Shown: one piece after another, positions 52,993-61,437 of the stretch
Layout: every line of letters begins with the position of its first letter
How positions within the stretch are numbered: position 1 is the stretch's first letter
Assembly: GCA_937974555.1 (NCBI GenBank)
Contig: CALJKR010000075.1
Span: forward strand, 57,303-121,302
DNA from: an uncultured Flavobacteriales bacterium
GTDB lineage: Bacteria; Bacteroidota; Bacteroidia; Flavobacteriales_D; Sanyastnellaceae
DNA: 64,000 bases
Direction of reading: 5' to 3'
Notes under the pieces: generated by a model
What the model saw: the letters and a program-made list of their open reading frames with translations, nothing else
Databases searched by the model: none
Told to the model about the DNA's origin: nothing
Made by a program: the position numbers and the translations under genes

Positions 52993-54588
52993 ATGGAATA
53001 TTCAACTTTTTTAATTGTCATCATTGCGCTGGCATTGATTTTTGACTTCATCAATGGTTTTCATGATGCGGCCAATTCAATTGCAACAGTGGTGTCAACC
53101 AAAGTACTTACGCCTTTTCAGGCGGTAGTTTGGGCTGCATTCTTCAACTTTGTGGCGTTTTTCATTTTCAAAGATCACAGTGTGGCCAACACAATTGCCA
53201 AGACTGTACAGGATCAGTTTACCTCGCCTGAGATGCATCCGTTGCCGATGATTTTTGCGGGTTTACTTTCTGCCATCGCTTGGAATTTAATTACTTGGTG
53301 GTATGGAATTCCTTCTTCATCGTCACACACTTTAATTGGTGGATTTGCGGGGGCGTTTGTTGCCGCATTTGGCTGGGAAGCTGTACGTGGTGGTGTGGTA
53401 GGTGCTACCGCTATCTTTATCGTGGTTGCGCCAGTTACAGGGATGATCATGGCTTACTTGATCTCAATATGGTTCTTGAATTCGTTCAGAAAAGGACCTT
53501 GGATGAAGTTGGTGTCATTGGCTATTATCGCAGGAACCTGTTGGTTGGTCTGGGGCGCGTTGGAATTCAAGAAGGATTTTAATGGAGGTGCTTCTTACAC
53601 TTTTGTTTTTGAGGAAAAGGTAGACAAAGAGAAATTGAAGTCAGCTTTAAAGATCACCGATGAGGTAAGTTTGAAAGAGTATGCTCCAGTAATCAAGGCG
53701 GGTAAGGACAGTACGGGTGCTGAGGATAAAACGGGAACCATTTATGTTGTTCGCACGGACTTCATGAAAAATGTGGATGAGACTTCGGTTAATCCAGAAG
53801 TGACTGCTACTTTGGAGAAGAAAATCAAGAAGAAAATCGAAACCGGTTTTGTCATTGCTGATGCCCACAAGATTATGGCCAGTGCAGATGAAAAAGAGCG
53901 TTTTGACACCTCTAATTTGAAAGCCGATTTTGAGACCTATTGGTTGAAGGTGTTCTTCCACGGAAGCAATTTCAAATGGATTCTTCTGGGCTTTATTGTG
54001 GTGGTAATGGGTGTGTTTACTTTGTTCTTGAGTTCATTGAATAACTCCAGGGCCAACCATTGGTTTAAGCGCTTGCAGTTGTTCTCATCAGCGGCCTTCA
54101 GCGTGGGACATGGCGGAAACGATGCACAAAAAGTAATGGGTATCATTACCATTGCATTGATAGCCAACGGCAATATCTCAACAATGAAAGAAATGCCCAA
54201 CTGGGTTCCATTGGCTTGTTATGCGGCCATCGCGGTAGGTACCATGAGTGGTGGTTGGAAGATTGTAAAGACCATGGGAAACAAGATCACCAAGGTTACC
54301 CCTTTCGAAGGAGTAGCAGCGGAAACAGCGGGTGCAATTACCTTGTTCTTCACTGAAGGAATGAAATTCCCTTGGAAATTGGGTGGCGAAGTTATCAAAG
54401 GTATTCCTGTGAGTACCACCCACACCATCACCGGTTCGATCATCGGGGTGGGGATCACCAAGCGCATCAGCGCAGTGAAATGGGGAGTAACAGGAAAGTT
54501 GTTGGTTGCCTGGATTATCACCATTCCAATTTCAGCGGCAATGGGAGCTTTGTTCTATTACGCTTGTCTGATGTTTGGATTGAAATAA
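52993..54588 (+). CDS. pit: Pit-family inorganic phosphate transporter with inserted soluble domain
   Basis: 531 aa. The two Pit signatures are INGFHDAANSIATVVSTK at about residues 18-35 and VGHGGNDAQKVMGIITI at about 371-387. Membrane helices cluster in the two halves. Between them, at about residues 195-320, lies a charged soluble insert (FVFEEKVDKEKLKSALKITD to KADFETYWLKVF) absent from E. coli PitA. It imports phosphate, usually as a metal complex, using the proton or sodium gradient. It is co-transcribed with the DUF47 gene. Confidence 0.94.
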   Translation: MEYSTFLIVIIALALIFDFINGFHDAANSIATVVSTKVLTPFQAVVWAAFFNFVAFFIFKDHSVANTIAKTVQDQFTSPEMHPLPMIFAGLLSAIAWNLITWWYGIPSSSSHTLIGGFAGAFVAAFGWEAVRGGVVGATAIFIVVAPVTGMIMAYLISIWFLNSFRKGPWMKLVSLAIIAGTCWLVWGALEFKKDFNGGASYTFVFEEKVDKEKLKSALKITDEVSLKEYAPVIKAGKDSTGAEDKTGTIYVVRTDFMKNVDETSVNPEVTATLEKKIKKKIETGFVIADAHKIMASADEKERFDTSNLKADFETYWLKVFFHGSNFKWILLGFIVVVMGVFTLFLSSLNNSRANHWFKRLQLFSSAAFSVGHGGNDAQKVMGIITIALIANGNISTMKEMPNWVPLACYAAIAVGTMSGGWKIVKTMGNKITKVTPFEGVAAETAGAITLFFTEGMKFPWKLGGEVIKGIPVSTTHTITGSIIGVGITKRISAVKWGVTGKLLVAWIITIPISAAMGALFYYACLMFGLK

Positions 54589-54601
54589 TTTCCGATAACA
54601 T

Positions 54602-54633
54602 AAAAAAAGCCTCGAGAAATCGAGGCTTTTTTT
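54602..54633. terminator. Bidirectional rho-independent terminator
   Basis: Arms A7-GCCTCGA and TCGAGGC-T7 around a GAAA tetraloop, between pit and the convergent DUF5606 gene. Confidence 0.95.
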
Positions 54634-54648
54634 ATGGGTATCAGATGA

Positions 54649-55074
54649 CTATTCGCCTTCTTGTTCTGGCGTTTCCTCAGGTACTGCAAAATCAAGCATG
54701 GATTTGCTTTGCAACAAATTGTACCACTGAAAGAATTTTTTCAAATCGCTTTCATATACACGCTCTTGGTCATAATTGGGAAGGACTTTTAACATGGCCT
54801 CACGAATCTCTTTTCCGGATGATTTGTGGCTGGGTCCCGCTTCTCCATTGAATACCGTTTTGGCATTTTCAAAAACTTCGCGCAAAGCGATATCCTCTTC
54901 TGTGGTAAACATGCTGATGTCCGACAATGTGCTCACTTTTTGTGAAGAGTGGATTGGGTGACGTTGCCCATCCATCAATGATTCTGCGATCACCACATTC
55001 TTTCCTCCGCTAATCACTTTGTAAAGCCCTGGCTTTCCGGATACGGTGATGATTTTTTCCAATTCTACTTTCAT
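54649..55074 (-). CDS. DUF5606 domain protein
   Basis: 141 aa from ATG 55074 (MKVELEKIITVSGKPGLYKV). The first ~50 residues form a small beta domain with KIITVSGKPGLYKVISGGK and VIAESLMDGQRHPI. A helical part follows (DIALREVFENAKTVF), then an acidic tail (PEETPEQEGE). It is a conserved small protein of Bacteroidota, without an established function, probably cytoplasmic. It is monocistronic and divergent from the Smr gene. Confidence 0.8.
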   Translation of the reverse strand: MKVELEKIITVSGKPGLYKVISGGKNVVIAESLMDGQRHPIHSSQKVSTLSDISMFTTEEDIALREVFENAKTVFNGEAGPSHKSSGKEIREAMLKVLPNYDQERVYESDLKKFFQWYNLLQSKSMLDFAVPEETPEQEGE

Positions 55075-55152
55075 ACTTTTTTTAATGAGTGTGCCAAATC
55101 TAATCATGAAATGTATTCTTCTTTGTTAATAGTTTCAATTTCAATTAAAAAT

Positions 55153-55160
55153 TATCTTTG
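55153..55160 (+). promoter_or_regulatory. -7 box TATCTTTG 4 nt before ATG
   Basis: A full TAnnTTTG match. TTGC separates it from ATG 55165, so the predicted mRNA is leaderless. TTTC at 55133-55136 is a possible weak -33. Confidence 0.5.
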
Positions 55161-55164
55161 TTGC

Positions 55165-55758
55165 ATGAGTTCAGAATGGAAAAAGGGAGATTTGGTTCGT
55201 TTTCTTAACGATGCGGGTCAAGGAACCATCACGGAGATTGATTGGGAGAAGGGGGAGGCCATGGTAGAGGATGAAAGCGGTTTCTCTTTTCCTCACCCTA
55301 TTGCAGAGTTGGTTCAAGTGAAATCCATGGAGTACGAAGCCAAGCGATACGCGCATTCTCAGCAAGATGTTCAAGATCACATTGAACGCAATACGCATGA
55401 AAAGGCCCTAAGTAGAATCAACCGAGATTTTAAGCTTTTGTACAAGAATGAATTGGCTTCTTCAGAGCGTCGTCGAGGAGAATTGATGGAAGTAGATTTG
55501 CATATTCATCATTTGATTCATTCCCATGATGGCATGACCAATGGCGAGATTATCTCCATTCAGTTGGAGCATTTTGAACGCATGATGCGCATTGCCATGA
55601 AAGACAAAATTAGAAAAATTGTTTTCGTACATGGAGTGGGGCAGGGCATTTTGCGCGGTGAAATACGTCGGATGCTCAAGGATTATTATCCCCAATGCCA
55701 ATACCGTGATGCCTCTTGGCAGCAATATGGCCAAGGTGCCACGATGGTGGAGTGGTAA
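55165..55758 (+). CDS. Smr-domain protein (MutS2-C-terminal-like)
   Basis: 197 aa from ATG 55165; the frame continues upstream, but the family start is MSSEWKKGDLVRFL. The N-terminal ~50 residues form a KOW/SH3-like DUF2027-type segment (GQGTITEIDWEKGEAMVED). A charged helix leads to the Smr domain at about residues 112-197, with VDLHIHHLI and the IVFVHGVGQGILRGEIR signature. Smr domains are nucleic-acid-binding endonuclease modules acting in ribosome rescue or recombination control. Its TAA abuts the msrB stop without a gap. Confidence 0.88.
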   Translation: MSSEWKKGDLVRFLNDAGQGTITEIDWEKGEAMVEDESGFSFPHPIAELVQVKSMEYEAKRYAHSQQDVQDHIERNTHEKALSRINRDFKLLYKNELASSERRRGELMEVDLHIHHLIHSHDGMTNGEIISIQLEHFERMMRIAMKDKIRKIVFVHGVGQGILRGEIRRMLKDYYPQCQYRDASWQQYGQGATMVEW

Positions 55759-56271
55759 TTACTTCACTTTGCCTTCTTCAGGCACAAATTGAATGGATGC
55801 CGAATTGATGCAATAGCGCAAGCCGGTGGGTGCGGGTCCGTCAGTGAAGACATGACCCAAATGACCTCCGCATTTGCTGCACGTAACTTCTGTTCTGATC
55901 ATGCCGTGTGATTTATCAAGGTGCTCGCTGATGGCATTGTTTTCAATGGGCTTGAAATAGCTGGGCCAGCCACATCCCGAATCGAATTTACTACCAGAGT
56001 CAAAAAGTGGAGCGCCACACGCAGCGCAATTGTATTTTCCATTTTCATGGTGATTCCAATATTCACCTGTGAAAGCGCGTTCAGTTCCTTTTTCTCGCAG
56101 TATGCGAAATTGCTCTGGGGTTAATTTATTCTTCCATTCTTCTTCTGAAAGTTGAACGGTGGATGTAGGATTTTTTGGCATGGTTTGATTATTTGCAGCG
56201 GGTGTGGGATAATGTGAAGCACATCCTGATCCTAGAATGAGCACAGTAAGGATAACCATTATCTTTTTCAT
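55759..56271 (-). CDS. msrB: Peptide-methionine (R)-S-oxide reductase MsrB, lipoprotein form
   Basis: 170 aa from ATG 56271. A lipoprotein signal with lipobox LGSGC at about residue 16 tethers the enzyme to an envelope membrane. The MsrB domain has LTPEQFRILREKGTERAFTGEYWNHHENGKY. Zinc ligands are CAAC and CSKC, and the catalytic cysteine is in LRYCINSASIQF near the end. It reduces methionine-R-sulfoxide in damaged envelope proteins. The start overlaps the uvrA stop by 4 nt (ATGA), so it is downstream of uvrA in one transcript. Confidence 0.94.
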   Translation of the reverse strand: MKKIMVILTVLILGSGCASHYPTPAANNQTMPKNPTSTVQLSEEEWKNKLTPEQFRILREKGTERAFTGEYWNHHENGKYNCAACGAPLFDSGSKFDSGCGWPSYFKPIENNAISEHLDKSHGMIRTEVTCSKCGGHLGHVFTDGPAPTGLRYCINSASIQFVPEEGKVK

Positions 56272-59033
56272 TTGTTGGACTTTGGGTTTAAAAATGGAGC
56301 GGTAACTGAGCGTGAATCTTTTTTGAAAACATCGGACAGTGGTCCTTGAAAAATGAGTTCTCCTCCTTTGTTTCCTCCTTCGGGTCCAAGCTCTATCAGC
56401 CAATCCGCGCATGCAATGATGTCGGTGTGGTGTTCGATGGTCAAGATAGTGTGCCCTTCATTGAGCAGTGCTTCAAAGCTGGACATCAATTTGGCAACGT
56501 CATGGGCGTGAAGTCCCGTGGATGGTTCGTCAAATAAAAAGAGGGTGTGCTCCTGGTTCTTTTTGGAAAGAAAACTGGCCAATTTGATGCGTTGCGCTTC
56601 TCCACCGCTCAGCGTTGAACTGCTTTGTCCCAAGGAGACATAGCCCATTCCCACTTGCTGCAACGGTCGCAATTTATTGATTAGATTTTTGTGAATGCGT
56701 GAGGTGGGATGGTCAAAGAAGACAATGGCCTCATCGACAGTCATGGCCAATACATCGGCAATATTATTTCCTTTGTATTCTACTTCAATCACCTCGTCCT
56801 TGAATCTTTTGCCTTTGCATGTTTCGCACACCAACTGAACATCGGCCATGAATTGCATGGAGACAGTTTGCACGCCTTCTCCTTGACAAGATTCACATCT
56901 TCCGCCATCCACGTTGAAGGAGAAATGGGAAGGGGTAAGGCCGCGTTGGGTTGAACCAGGCTGTGATGCAAAGATTTCTCGTATTTCGTCGTAAGCCTTG
57001 AGGTAGGTAATGGGATTGCTTCGCGAACTTCTTCCAATGGGATTTTGATCGACGAAAACAACATGCTTAATCTTCTTCAATGCACCGCCCAATTGTAAAT
57101 ATTTGTTGGAGCCACTGATGGGTTCGCCCACATGTTGCGCCAGTGCAGGGTAAAGGATATTTTTTATCAAGGTTGATTTTCCTGAGCCACTCACTCCCGC
57201 TACGGCGGTTAAGGCATGCAATGGAAATTGAATGTCTACATGTTGGAGGTTGTTTTCATGCGCTCCCTCCAGGGTGATGAAATCTTTACCAATGATGGAA
57301 GGAGATTTGCGTGAAATGCTCTTTTTCTTGTTTAAATATTGGGCAGTCAAAGAATCCTTGTGTTTCAACAATTGCTTGCCTGTACCAGAGAAAACAACCT
57401 GACCGCCCAATGATCCTGCTTCAGGCCCCATGTCAATTAGATGATCTGCTTCAAGCATAATTTTCTCATCGTGTTCCACCACAATGACGGTGTTGCCTTG
57501 GGCTTTTAATTGTTGCAAAACACCAATTAATTTTTCTGTATCTCTTGGATGCAATCCGATAGAGGGTTCATCTAAAATATAAATGGAACCTACCAAGGAA
57601 GAACCCAGATTGGTTGCCAAATGGATGCGCTGACTTTCGCCACCGCTCAATGTGCTGCTCAATCGATTCAATGTCAGATATTCCAATCCAACATCCATAA
57701 GAAATTGAATACGTTGGGAAATTTCCGTGATGATTCTCTTGCCGATTTCTAATTCAGTTTTGCTCCATTTCACCTGGTTAAAAAATTGCGCTACTTCCTT
57801 GATTGGCATTTGAACCAAGGTGCTTAAGTCTAAACCATGGATTTTGACATAAGAAGCGTCTTTTCTTAATCGTGTTCCTTGGCAATCTGGACAGGTGGTT
57901 TTTCCACGATAACGCGAGAGCATCACCCGATATTGGATTTTGTAGGCCTCCTTTTCCAGAAAAGAAAAGAAGTCATATATGCCATGAAAGTGGGTTGAGC
58001 CATTCCACAACATTTCTCTTTCCTCCTTGCTCAAATCCTTGTAGGCTTTGTGTATTGGGAAGTTAGATTTTTTGGCATTGAGTACCAACTGGTCTTTCCA
58101 TTCGCTCATGATGTTTCCTTTCCAGCATTGAACAGCGTCCTGGTATATGGAAAGTCTTTTATCGGGTACAACCAAATTTTCATCAACACCGATGATGCTT
58201 CCAAAGCCGCCACATTTTTTGCAGGCCCCAATGGGATTGTTAAAGGAGAAAAAATGCAAGGAAGGAATCTCAAAGGCCATACCGTCCAATTCAAATCGAT
58301 TGGAGAATGAAGCGTATTGTTTTTTGTCCGCGTGATATACCACGATTTCGCCTTGTCCTTCTTTAAAAGCGGATTCCAAGGAATCAGAGAGACGATTTAA
58401 CTCATCTTCGTTGTGAATATCCATCACCAATCGATCAATGATGAGATAGCCTTTTTTGAGAATGGCATCTCCAGCCAACTCTTCCAATGCTTGAAATTCC
58501 GAATCATTCCAGATGCGGGTGAATCCTCTTTGAATGAGTTGTTGCGGCGACCAGTTTTTGTTTTTGAGATCGACTAAAATTAAAAATCTACCTTCATTGT
58601 GTTTGGCCATGAAGGCTTTAACATCATGCGTGGCATGTCTTTTTACCTCTTCGCCGGAAATGGGGGAATAGGTTCTTCCGATTCTCGCAAAAAGTAGTTT
58701 CAAGTAATCGTAGATCTCTGTGGTTGTTCCTACGGTAGAGCGGGAGCTTTTGGAAGTTACTTTTTGTTCAATAGCAATAGCAGGGCTAATACCAGTGATA
58801 CGATCGACATCGGGCTTATCCAATCGACCCAAAAATTGTCGGGCATAGGCACTTAAACTCTCAACGTAACGGCGCTGCCCTTCGGCAAAAAGAGTATCAA
58901 AGGCCAAGCTACTTTTTCCGGAACCACTGAGTCCCGTGATTACAGTCAAAGAGCGTCGTGGAATTTCGACGGTGATATTTTTTAGGTTGTGCATTCGAGC
59001 ACCTTCTACACGGATATTCTTTTGGCTAGCCAT
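56268..59033 (-). CDS. uvrA: Excinuclease ABC subunit UvrA
   Basis: 921 aa from ATG 59033 (MASQKNIRVEGARMHNLKN); a start at 59072 is open but not family-like. The first ATPase has TGLSGSGKSSLAFDTLFAEGQRRYVE near residue 35 and the signature LSGGESQRIHLA. The zinc finger modules show CKKC/CPDC and CESC/CETC. The second ATPase has GVSGSGKSTLI and LSGGEAQRIKLA. The UvrB-interaction region is present. It recognises bulky DNA lesions for nucleotide excision repair. The msrB gene overlaps its end. Confidence 0.97.
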   Translation of the reverse strand: MASQKNIRVEGARMHNLKNITVEIPRRSLTVITGLSGSGKSSLAFDTLFAEGQRRYVESLSAYARQFLGRLDKPDVDRITGISPAIAIEQKVTSKSSRSTVGTTTEIYDYLKLLFARIGRTYSPISGEEVKRHATHDVKAFMAKHNEGRFLILVDLKNKNWSPQQLIQRGFTRIWNDSEFQALEELAGDAILKKGYLIIDRLVMDIHNEDELNRLSDSLESAFKEGQGEIVVYHADKKQYASFSNRFELDGMAFEIPSLHFFSFNNPIGACKKCGGFGSIIGVDENLVVPDKRLSIYQDAVQCWKGNIMSEWKDQLVLNAKKSNFPIHKAYKDLSKEEREMLWNGSTHFHGIYDFFSFLEKEAYKIQYRVMLSRYRGKTTCPDCQGTRLRKDASYVKIHGLDLSTLVQMPIKEVAQFFNQVKWSKTELEIGKRIITEISQRIQFLMDVGLEYLTLNRLSSTLSGGESQRIHLATNLGSSLVGSIYILDEPSIGLHPRDTEKLIGVLQQLKAQGNTVIVVEHDEKIMLEADHLIDMGPEAGSLGGQVVFSGTGKQLLKHKDSLTAQYLNKKKSISRKSPSIIGKDFITLEGAHENNLQHVDIQFPLHALTAVAGVSGSGKSTLIKNILYPALAQHVGEPISGSNKYLQLGGALKKIKHVVFVDQNPIGRSSRSNPITYLKAYDEIREIFASQPGSTQRGLTPSHFSFNVDGGRCESCQGEGVQTVSMQFMADVQLVCETCKGKRFKDEVIEVEYKGNNIADVLAMTVDEAIVFFDHPTSRIHKNLINKLRPLQQVGMGYVSLGQSSSTLSGGEAQRIKLASFLSKKNQEHTLFLFDEPSTGLHAHDVAKLMSSFEALLNEGHTILTIEHHTDIIACADWLIELGPEGGNKGGELIFQGPLSDVFKKDSRSVTAPFLNPKSNK

Positions 59034-59193
59034 ATTGCAAAAGTCAAACAAATGGTGATTGAATTGGTTCAAGCCGAAAAAAAATGTTTTGCAGTATCAA
59101 AGAATTCTTTTATATTCGTTTCATAATACAAAAAAGTAACGCGCCTATCGGATTGATCTCTACTCTTTAATTGGTTTATTAACCCTTAAAAAC

Positions 59194-59200
59194 AGGAGGT
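59194..59200 (+). promoter_or_regulatory. Strong Shine-Dalgarno AGGAGGT before the ECF sigma gene
   Basis: A complete AGGAGGT lies 4 nt before ATG 59205. No other start I checked in this window has a comparable sequence at a workable distance. A TATATTCG box near 59112 may be the promoter, giving a leader of about 85 nt. Confidence 0.75.
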
Positions 59201-59204
59201 CAAT

Positions 59205-59801
59205 ATGTGTTACAATGTTTCAACCCATGATCAAGTTTTAGTATCTGCTTACCTCAATGGTGATGAGAGCGCCTTTGCTTTTTTATTGCGCAGATATCAA
59301 TCTAAGATTTTTGGCAAAATATACATGGTTGTTCGCGACCGTGCGGTTGCCGAGGATATCTTTCAAGATACTTTGATGAAGGCGGTGTTCGCCATGAAAT
59401 CGGGAGGCTACAATGAGGAGGGCAAGTTTTTGCCTTGGGTAATGCGCATTGCACATAACCTCTGCATTGATTACTTTCGTTTAAAAAAGAAATTGCCCAT
59501 TCAAAGAGGTACAGATGAGTATGATCCCATCTCATTGGTCACAGACAATCAGCTCAATGTCGAAGAAGGGTTAAATAAGAAAGAAGTGCTGACCAAGACC
59601 AGAAGGTTATTGGATGTACTCCCCGATGAGCAAAAGGAAATTGTGCTCATGAGGATATATTTGGATATGAGTTTCAAGGAGATCGCAGATCGTTTGGATA
59701 TCAGCATCAATACAGCCTTGGGCAGAATGCGCTATGCGTTGATCAATTTAAGAAAACACGTGGATCAACATCATTTGGAGTTGGTATTCGATCAAAAATA
59801 G
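59205..59801 (+). CDS. ECF-type RNA polymerase sigma factor
   Basis: 198 aa. Region 2 has FAFLLRRYQSKIFGKIYMVV, AEDIFQDTLMKA and FLPWVMRIAHNLCIDYFR (about residues 25-100). Region 4 has LPDEQKEIVLMRIYLDMSFK and EIADRLDISINTALGRMRYAL (about 140-185), the helix-turn-helix that reads the -35-type element. No anti-sigma factor gene follows; the next feature is a terminator, so it is monocistronic. It resembles widely conserved Bacteroidota sigma factors rather than the FecI type tied to TonB receptors. Confidence 0.92.
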   Translation: MCYNVSTHDQVLVSAYLNGDESAFAFLLRRYQSKIFGKIYMVVRDRAVAEDIFQDTLMKAVFAMKSGGYNEEGKFLPWVMRIAHNLCIDYFRLKKKLPIQRGTDEYDPISLVTDNQLNVEEGLNKKEVLTKTRRLLDVLPDEQKEIVLMRIYLDMSFKEIADRLDISINTALGRMRYALINLRKHVDQHHLELVFDQK

Positions 59802-59823
59802 AAAACGCCCTTCGGGGCGTTTT
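59802..59823 (+). terminator. Rho-independent terminator with UUCG tetraloop
   Basis: Nine-base arms AAAACGCCC/GGGCGTTTT closed by the extra-stable TTCG loop, then Ts, directly after the sigma factor stop codon. Confidence 0.93.
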
Positions 59824-59848
59824 TTGTTTCACAGTCAGGATAATGGAG

Positions 59849-59856
59849 TAAATTTG
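59849..59856 (+). promoter_or_regulatory. -7 box TAAATTTG just before the start codon
   Basis: A full TAnnTTTG match, 2 nt before ATG 59859 and 5 nt before ATG 59862. The spacing at other genes favours 59862 and a leaderless transcript. Confidence 0.5.
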
Positions 59857-59861
59857 CAATG

Positions 59862-60569
59862 ATGAAAAGATTGTGGATTTGCTCATTGGTCGCGTTAATG
59901 TGCTCGCTTCTGATGTCTTGTGGAGAATCAGGATTGCCCTTTTTAAAAAACAAAAAGGAAGGGTATATCAAATATGAGGTAACCTTTCCGTATGAGTCGG
60001 GGTTGATGCTTCAGTTTTATCCCAAAGAGATGATGTATTATTTCAGTGAAGAGCAAGCGCATGCCGTTCTTTCCTCTGCTTACGGTGTGGTTAGTACAGA
60101 TTTTTTTATCGGTCAAAAGGACGAATTTTTTTCGCATTATCTAAAATCTTTTAGCGAGAAAAAAGTAATTCACATGCACCACACCAACGTGCATGAGTGG
60201 CTAAAAAGATACCCGGATGTGCGTTTGGAGGAAACCAATGAGACCTTGGATATTGCAGGATTTAAATGTAAAAAAACCATTGCGCATTTCATGATTGATA
60301 GTTTACCAACCATTGATTTGTATTCGACCAAGGAAATAGGAATTCACGACAAAAATTGGTGGAATAAATTTGATGGTTTGGACGGGGTGCTTTTAGGTTA
60401 TGAAGTGAATTTGTATGGAAAGCGAATGAGACTTCGTGCCAAGGAAGTGAAGTTTGAGAAACAAGATCCTTCCGTATTTGAGCGACCAGATGGATATGAG
60501 GAAGTGAATTTTGACCAGATGGATGCTGCGTTGAGAGAACTTTCTAATTCCTTTTCAGGAGAAGATTGA
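59862..60569 (+). CDS. Hypothetical lipoprotein
   Basis: 235 aa from the second of two adjacent ATGs (the first, 59859, is also possible). A lipobox LLMSC lies at about residue 20. The mature part is beta-rich, with alternating strands (YIKYEVTFPYESGLMLQFYP; ETLDIAGFKCKKTIAHF; LPTIDLYSTKEIGIHD). This is reminiscent of GLPGLI/DUF4412-like envelope proteins, though no family is assigned. It has its own promoter-like box and precedes the RnfD-like gene by 40 nt on the same strand, so it may belong to that cluster. Confidence 0.75.
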   Translation: MKRLWICSLVALMCSLLMSCGESGLPFLKNKKEGYIKYEVTFPYESGLMLQFYPKEMMYYFSEEQAHAVLSSAYGVVSTDFFIGQKDEFFSHYLKSFSEKKVIHMHHTNVHEWLKRYPDVRLEETNETLDIAGFKCKKTIAHFMIDSLPTIDLYSTKEIGIHDKNWWNKFDGLDGVLLGYEVNLYGKRMRLRAKEVKFEKQDPSVFERPDGYEEVNFDQMDAALRELSNSFSGED

Positions 60570-60609
60570 ACGAATTCGATTTCTAATGGTACAGCCCTAA
60601 AAAGGGGCG

Positions 60610-61437
60610 ATGGTACAAATTAATCAAATTAACGACAGTCGAATTTTTCAGATTGCGGGACAATCAATATTCCTGTTGGTAGGCATTTTATTTTTGGGTT
60701 GGCACACGGAGTTGCCATCTTTCGCGATTTCCATTTTTTCTTGTTATTTATTTCAATCTTGGGCCATTCAATATTTGGGTTTGCAGGATTCCTTGAGTTT
60801 GCGTTCAAGTTTAATAACCAGTTTGGGTTTGTGTTTATTATTGCGGGTCAATCATCCTTTATTGATGGTAACCGCAGCGGCGTTGGCCATTGGGCAAAAA
60901 TTCATCTTTCGTTGGCGCGGCTATCATTTGTGGAATCCAGCCAATTTTGCGATAGCGATTTTAGTTGCCTTTTCTAATGAGGCTTGGGTTTCACCTGGTC
61001 AATGGGGACATTTTATCCTATTGCCATTGCTCATTTTTGGCATTGGTACGTTGGTTTTACGGCAAGCCAAAAGATGGGACACGGCCTGGGTATATATTAT
61101 TACCATGGCATTACTGTCTTTTGTGCGATTTGTTTATTATCAGGGTTGGGAGTTGGAGGTGTGGTGGCATCAATTCAATCAAGGGACCATTTGGCTTTAT
61201 GCCTTGTTCATGATCACAGATCCAATGACCAGTCCCCAGCATGCAATAGCCAGAAGGGTTTGGGCGGTGCTTTTGGGTGTATTGGTTTTTTATGTTCAAC
61301 ACTTGTTGTTCATTCCAACGGCAGCGGTATGGGTATTGTTTTTTATGACACCTTGGGTTCCATTGATCAATGCGACCTTAAAATCTACCCAATGGCATTG
61401 GGTATCCAACAGAAATTTTAAATCCAATACAATATGA
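60610..61437 (+). CDS. RnfD/NqrB-like membrane protein
   Basis: 275 aa with eight or more hydrophobic helices. Family marks are IGQKFIFRWRGYHLWNPANFAIAIL at about residues 95-119 and MITDPMTSPQHAIARRV near 202, corresponding to the TDP-(V/M)-(S/T)-(S/T) motif of RnfD and NqrB. The flavinylation motif (S/T-GAT) of true RnfD/NqrB was not found, nor are other Rnf or Nqr subunits nearby. It may carry riboflavin or another ligand, or be a non-redox relative. Its stop overlaps the DUF2330 start (ATGA), implying a two-protein complex. Confidence 0.75.
   Translation: MVQINQINDSRIFQIAGQSIFLLVGILFLGWHTELPSFAISIFSCYLFQSWAIQYLGLQDSLSLRSSLITSLGLCLLLRVNHPLLMVTAAALAIGQKFIFRWRGYHLWNPANFAIAILVAFSNEAWVSPGQWGHFILLPLLIFGIGTLVLRQAKRWDTAWVYIITMALLSFVRFVYYQGWELEVWWHQFNQGTIWLYALFMITDPMTSPQHAIARRVWAVLLGVLVFYVQHLLFIPTAAVWVLFFMTPWVPLINATLKSTQWHWVSNRNFKSNTI

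Noticed and set aside
39937..54588. Phosphate region as a recently acquired genomic island
   Set aside because: No mobility genes, flanking repeats or tRNA ends were seen, and base composition looks like the neighbours by eye.
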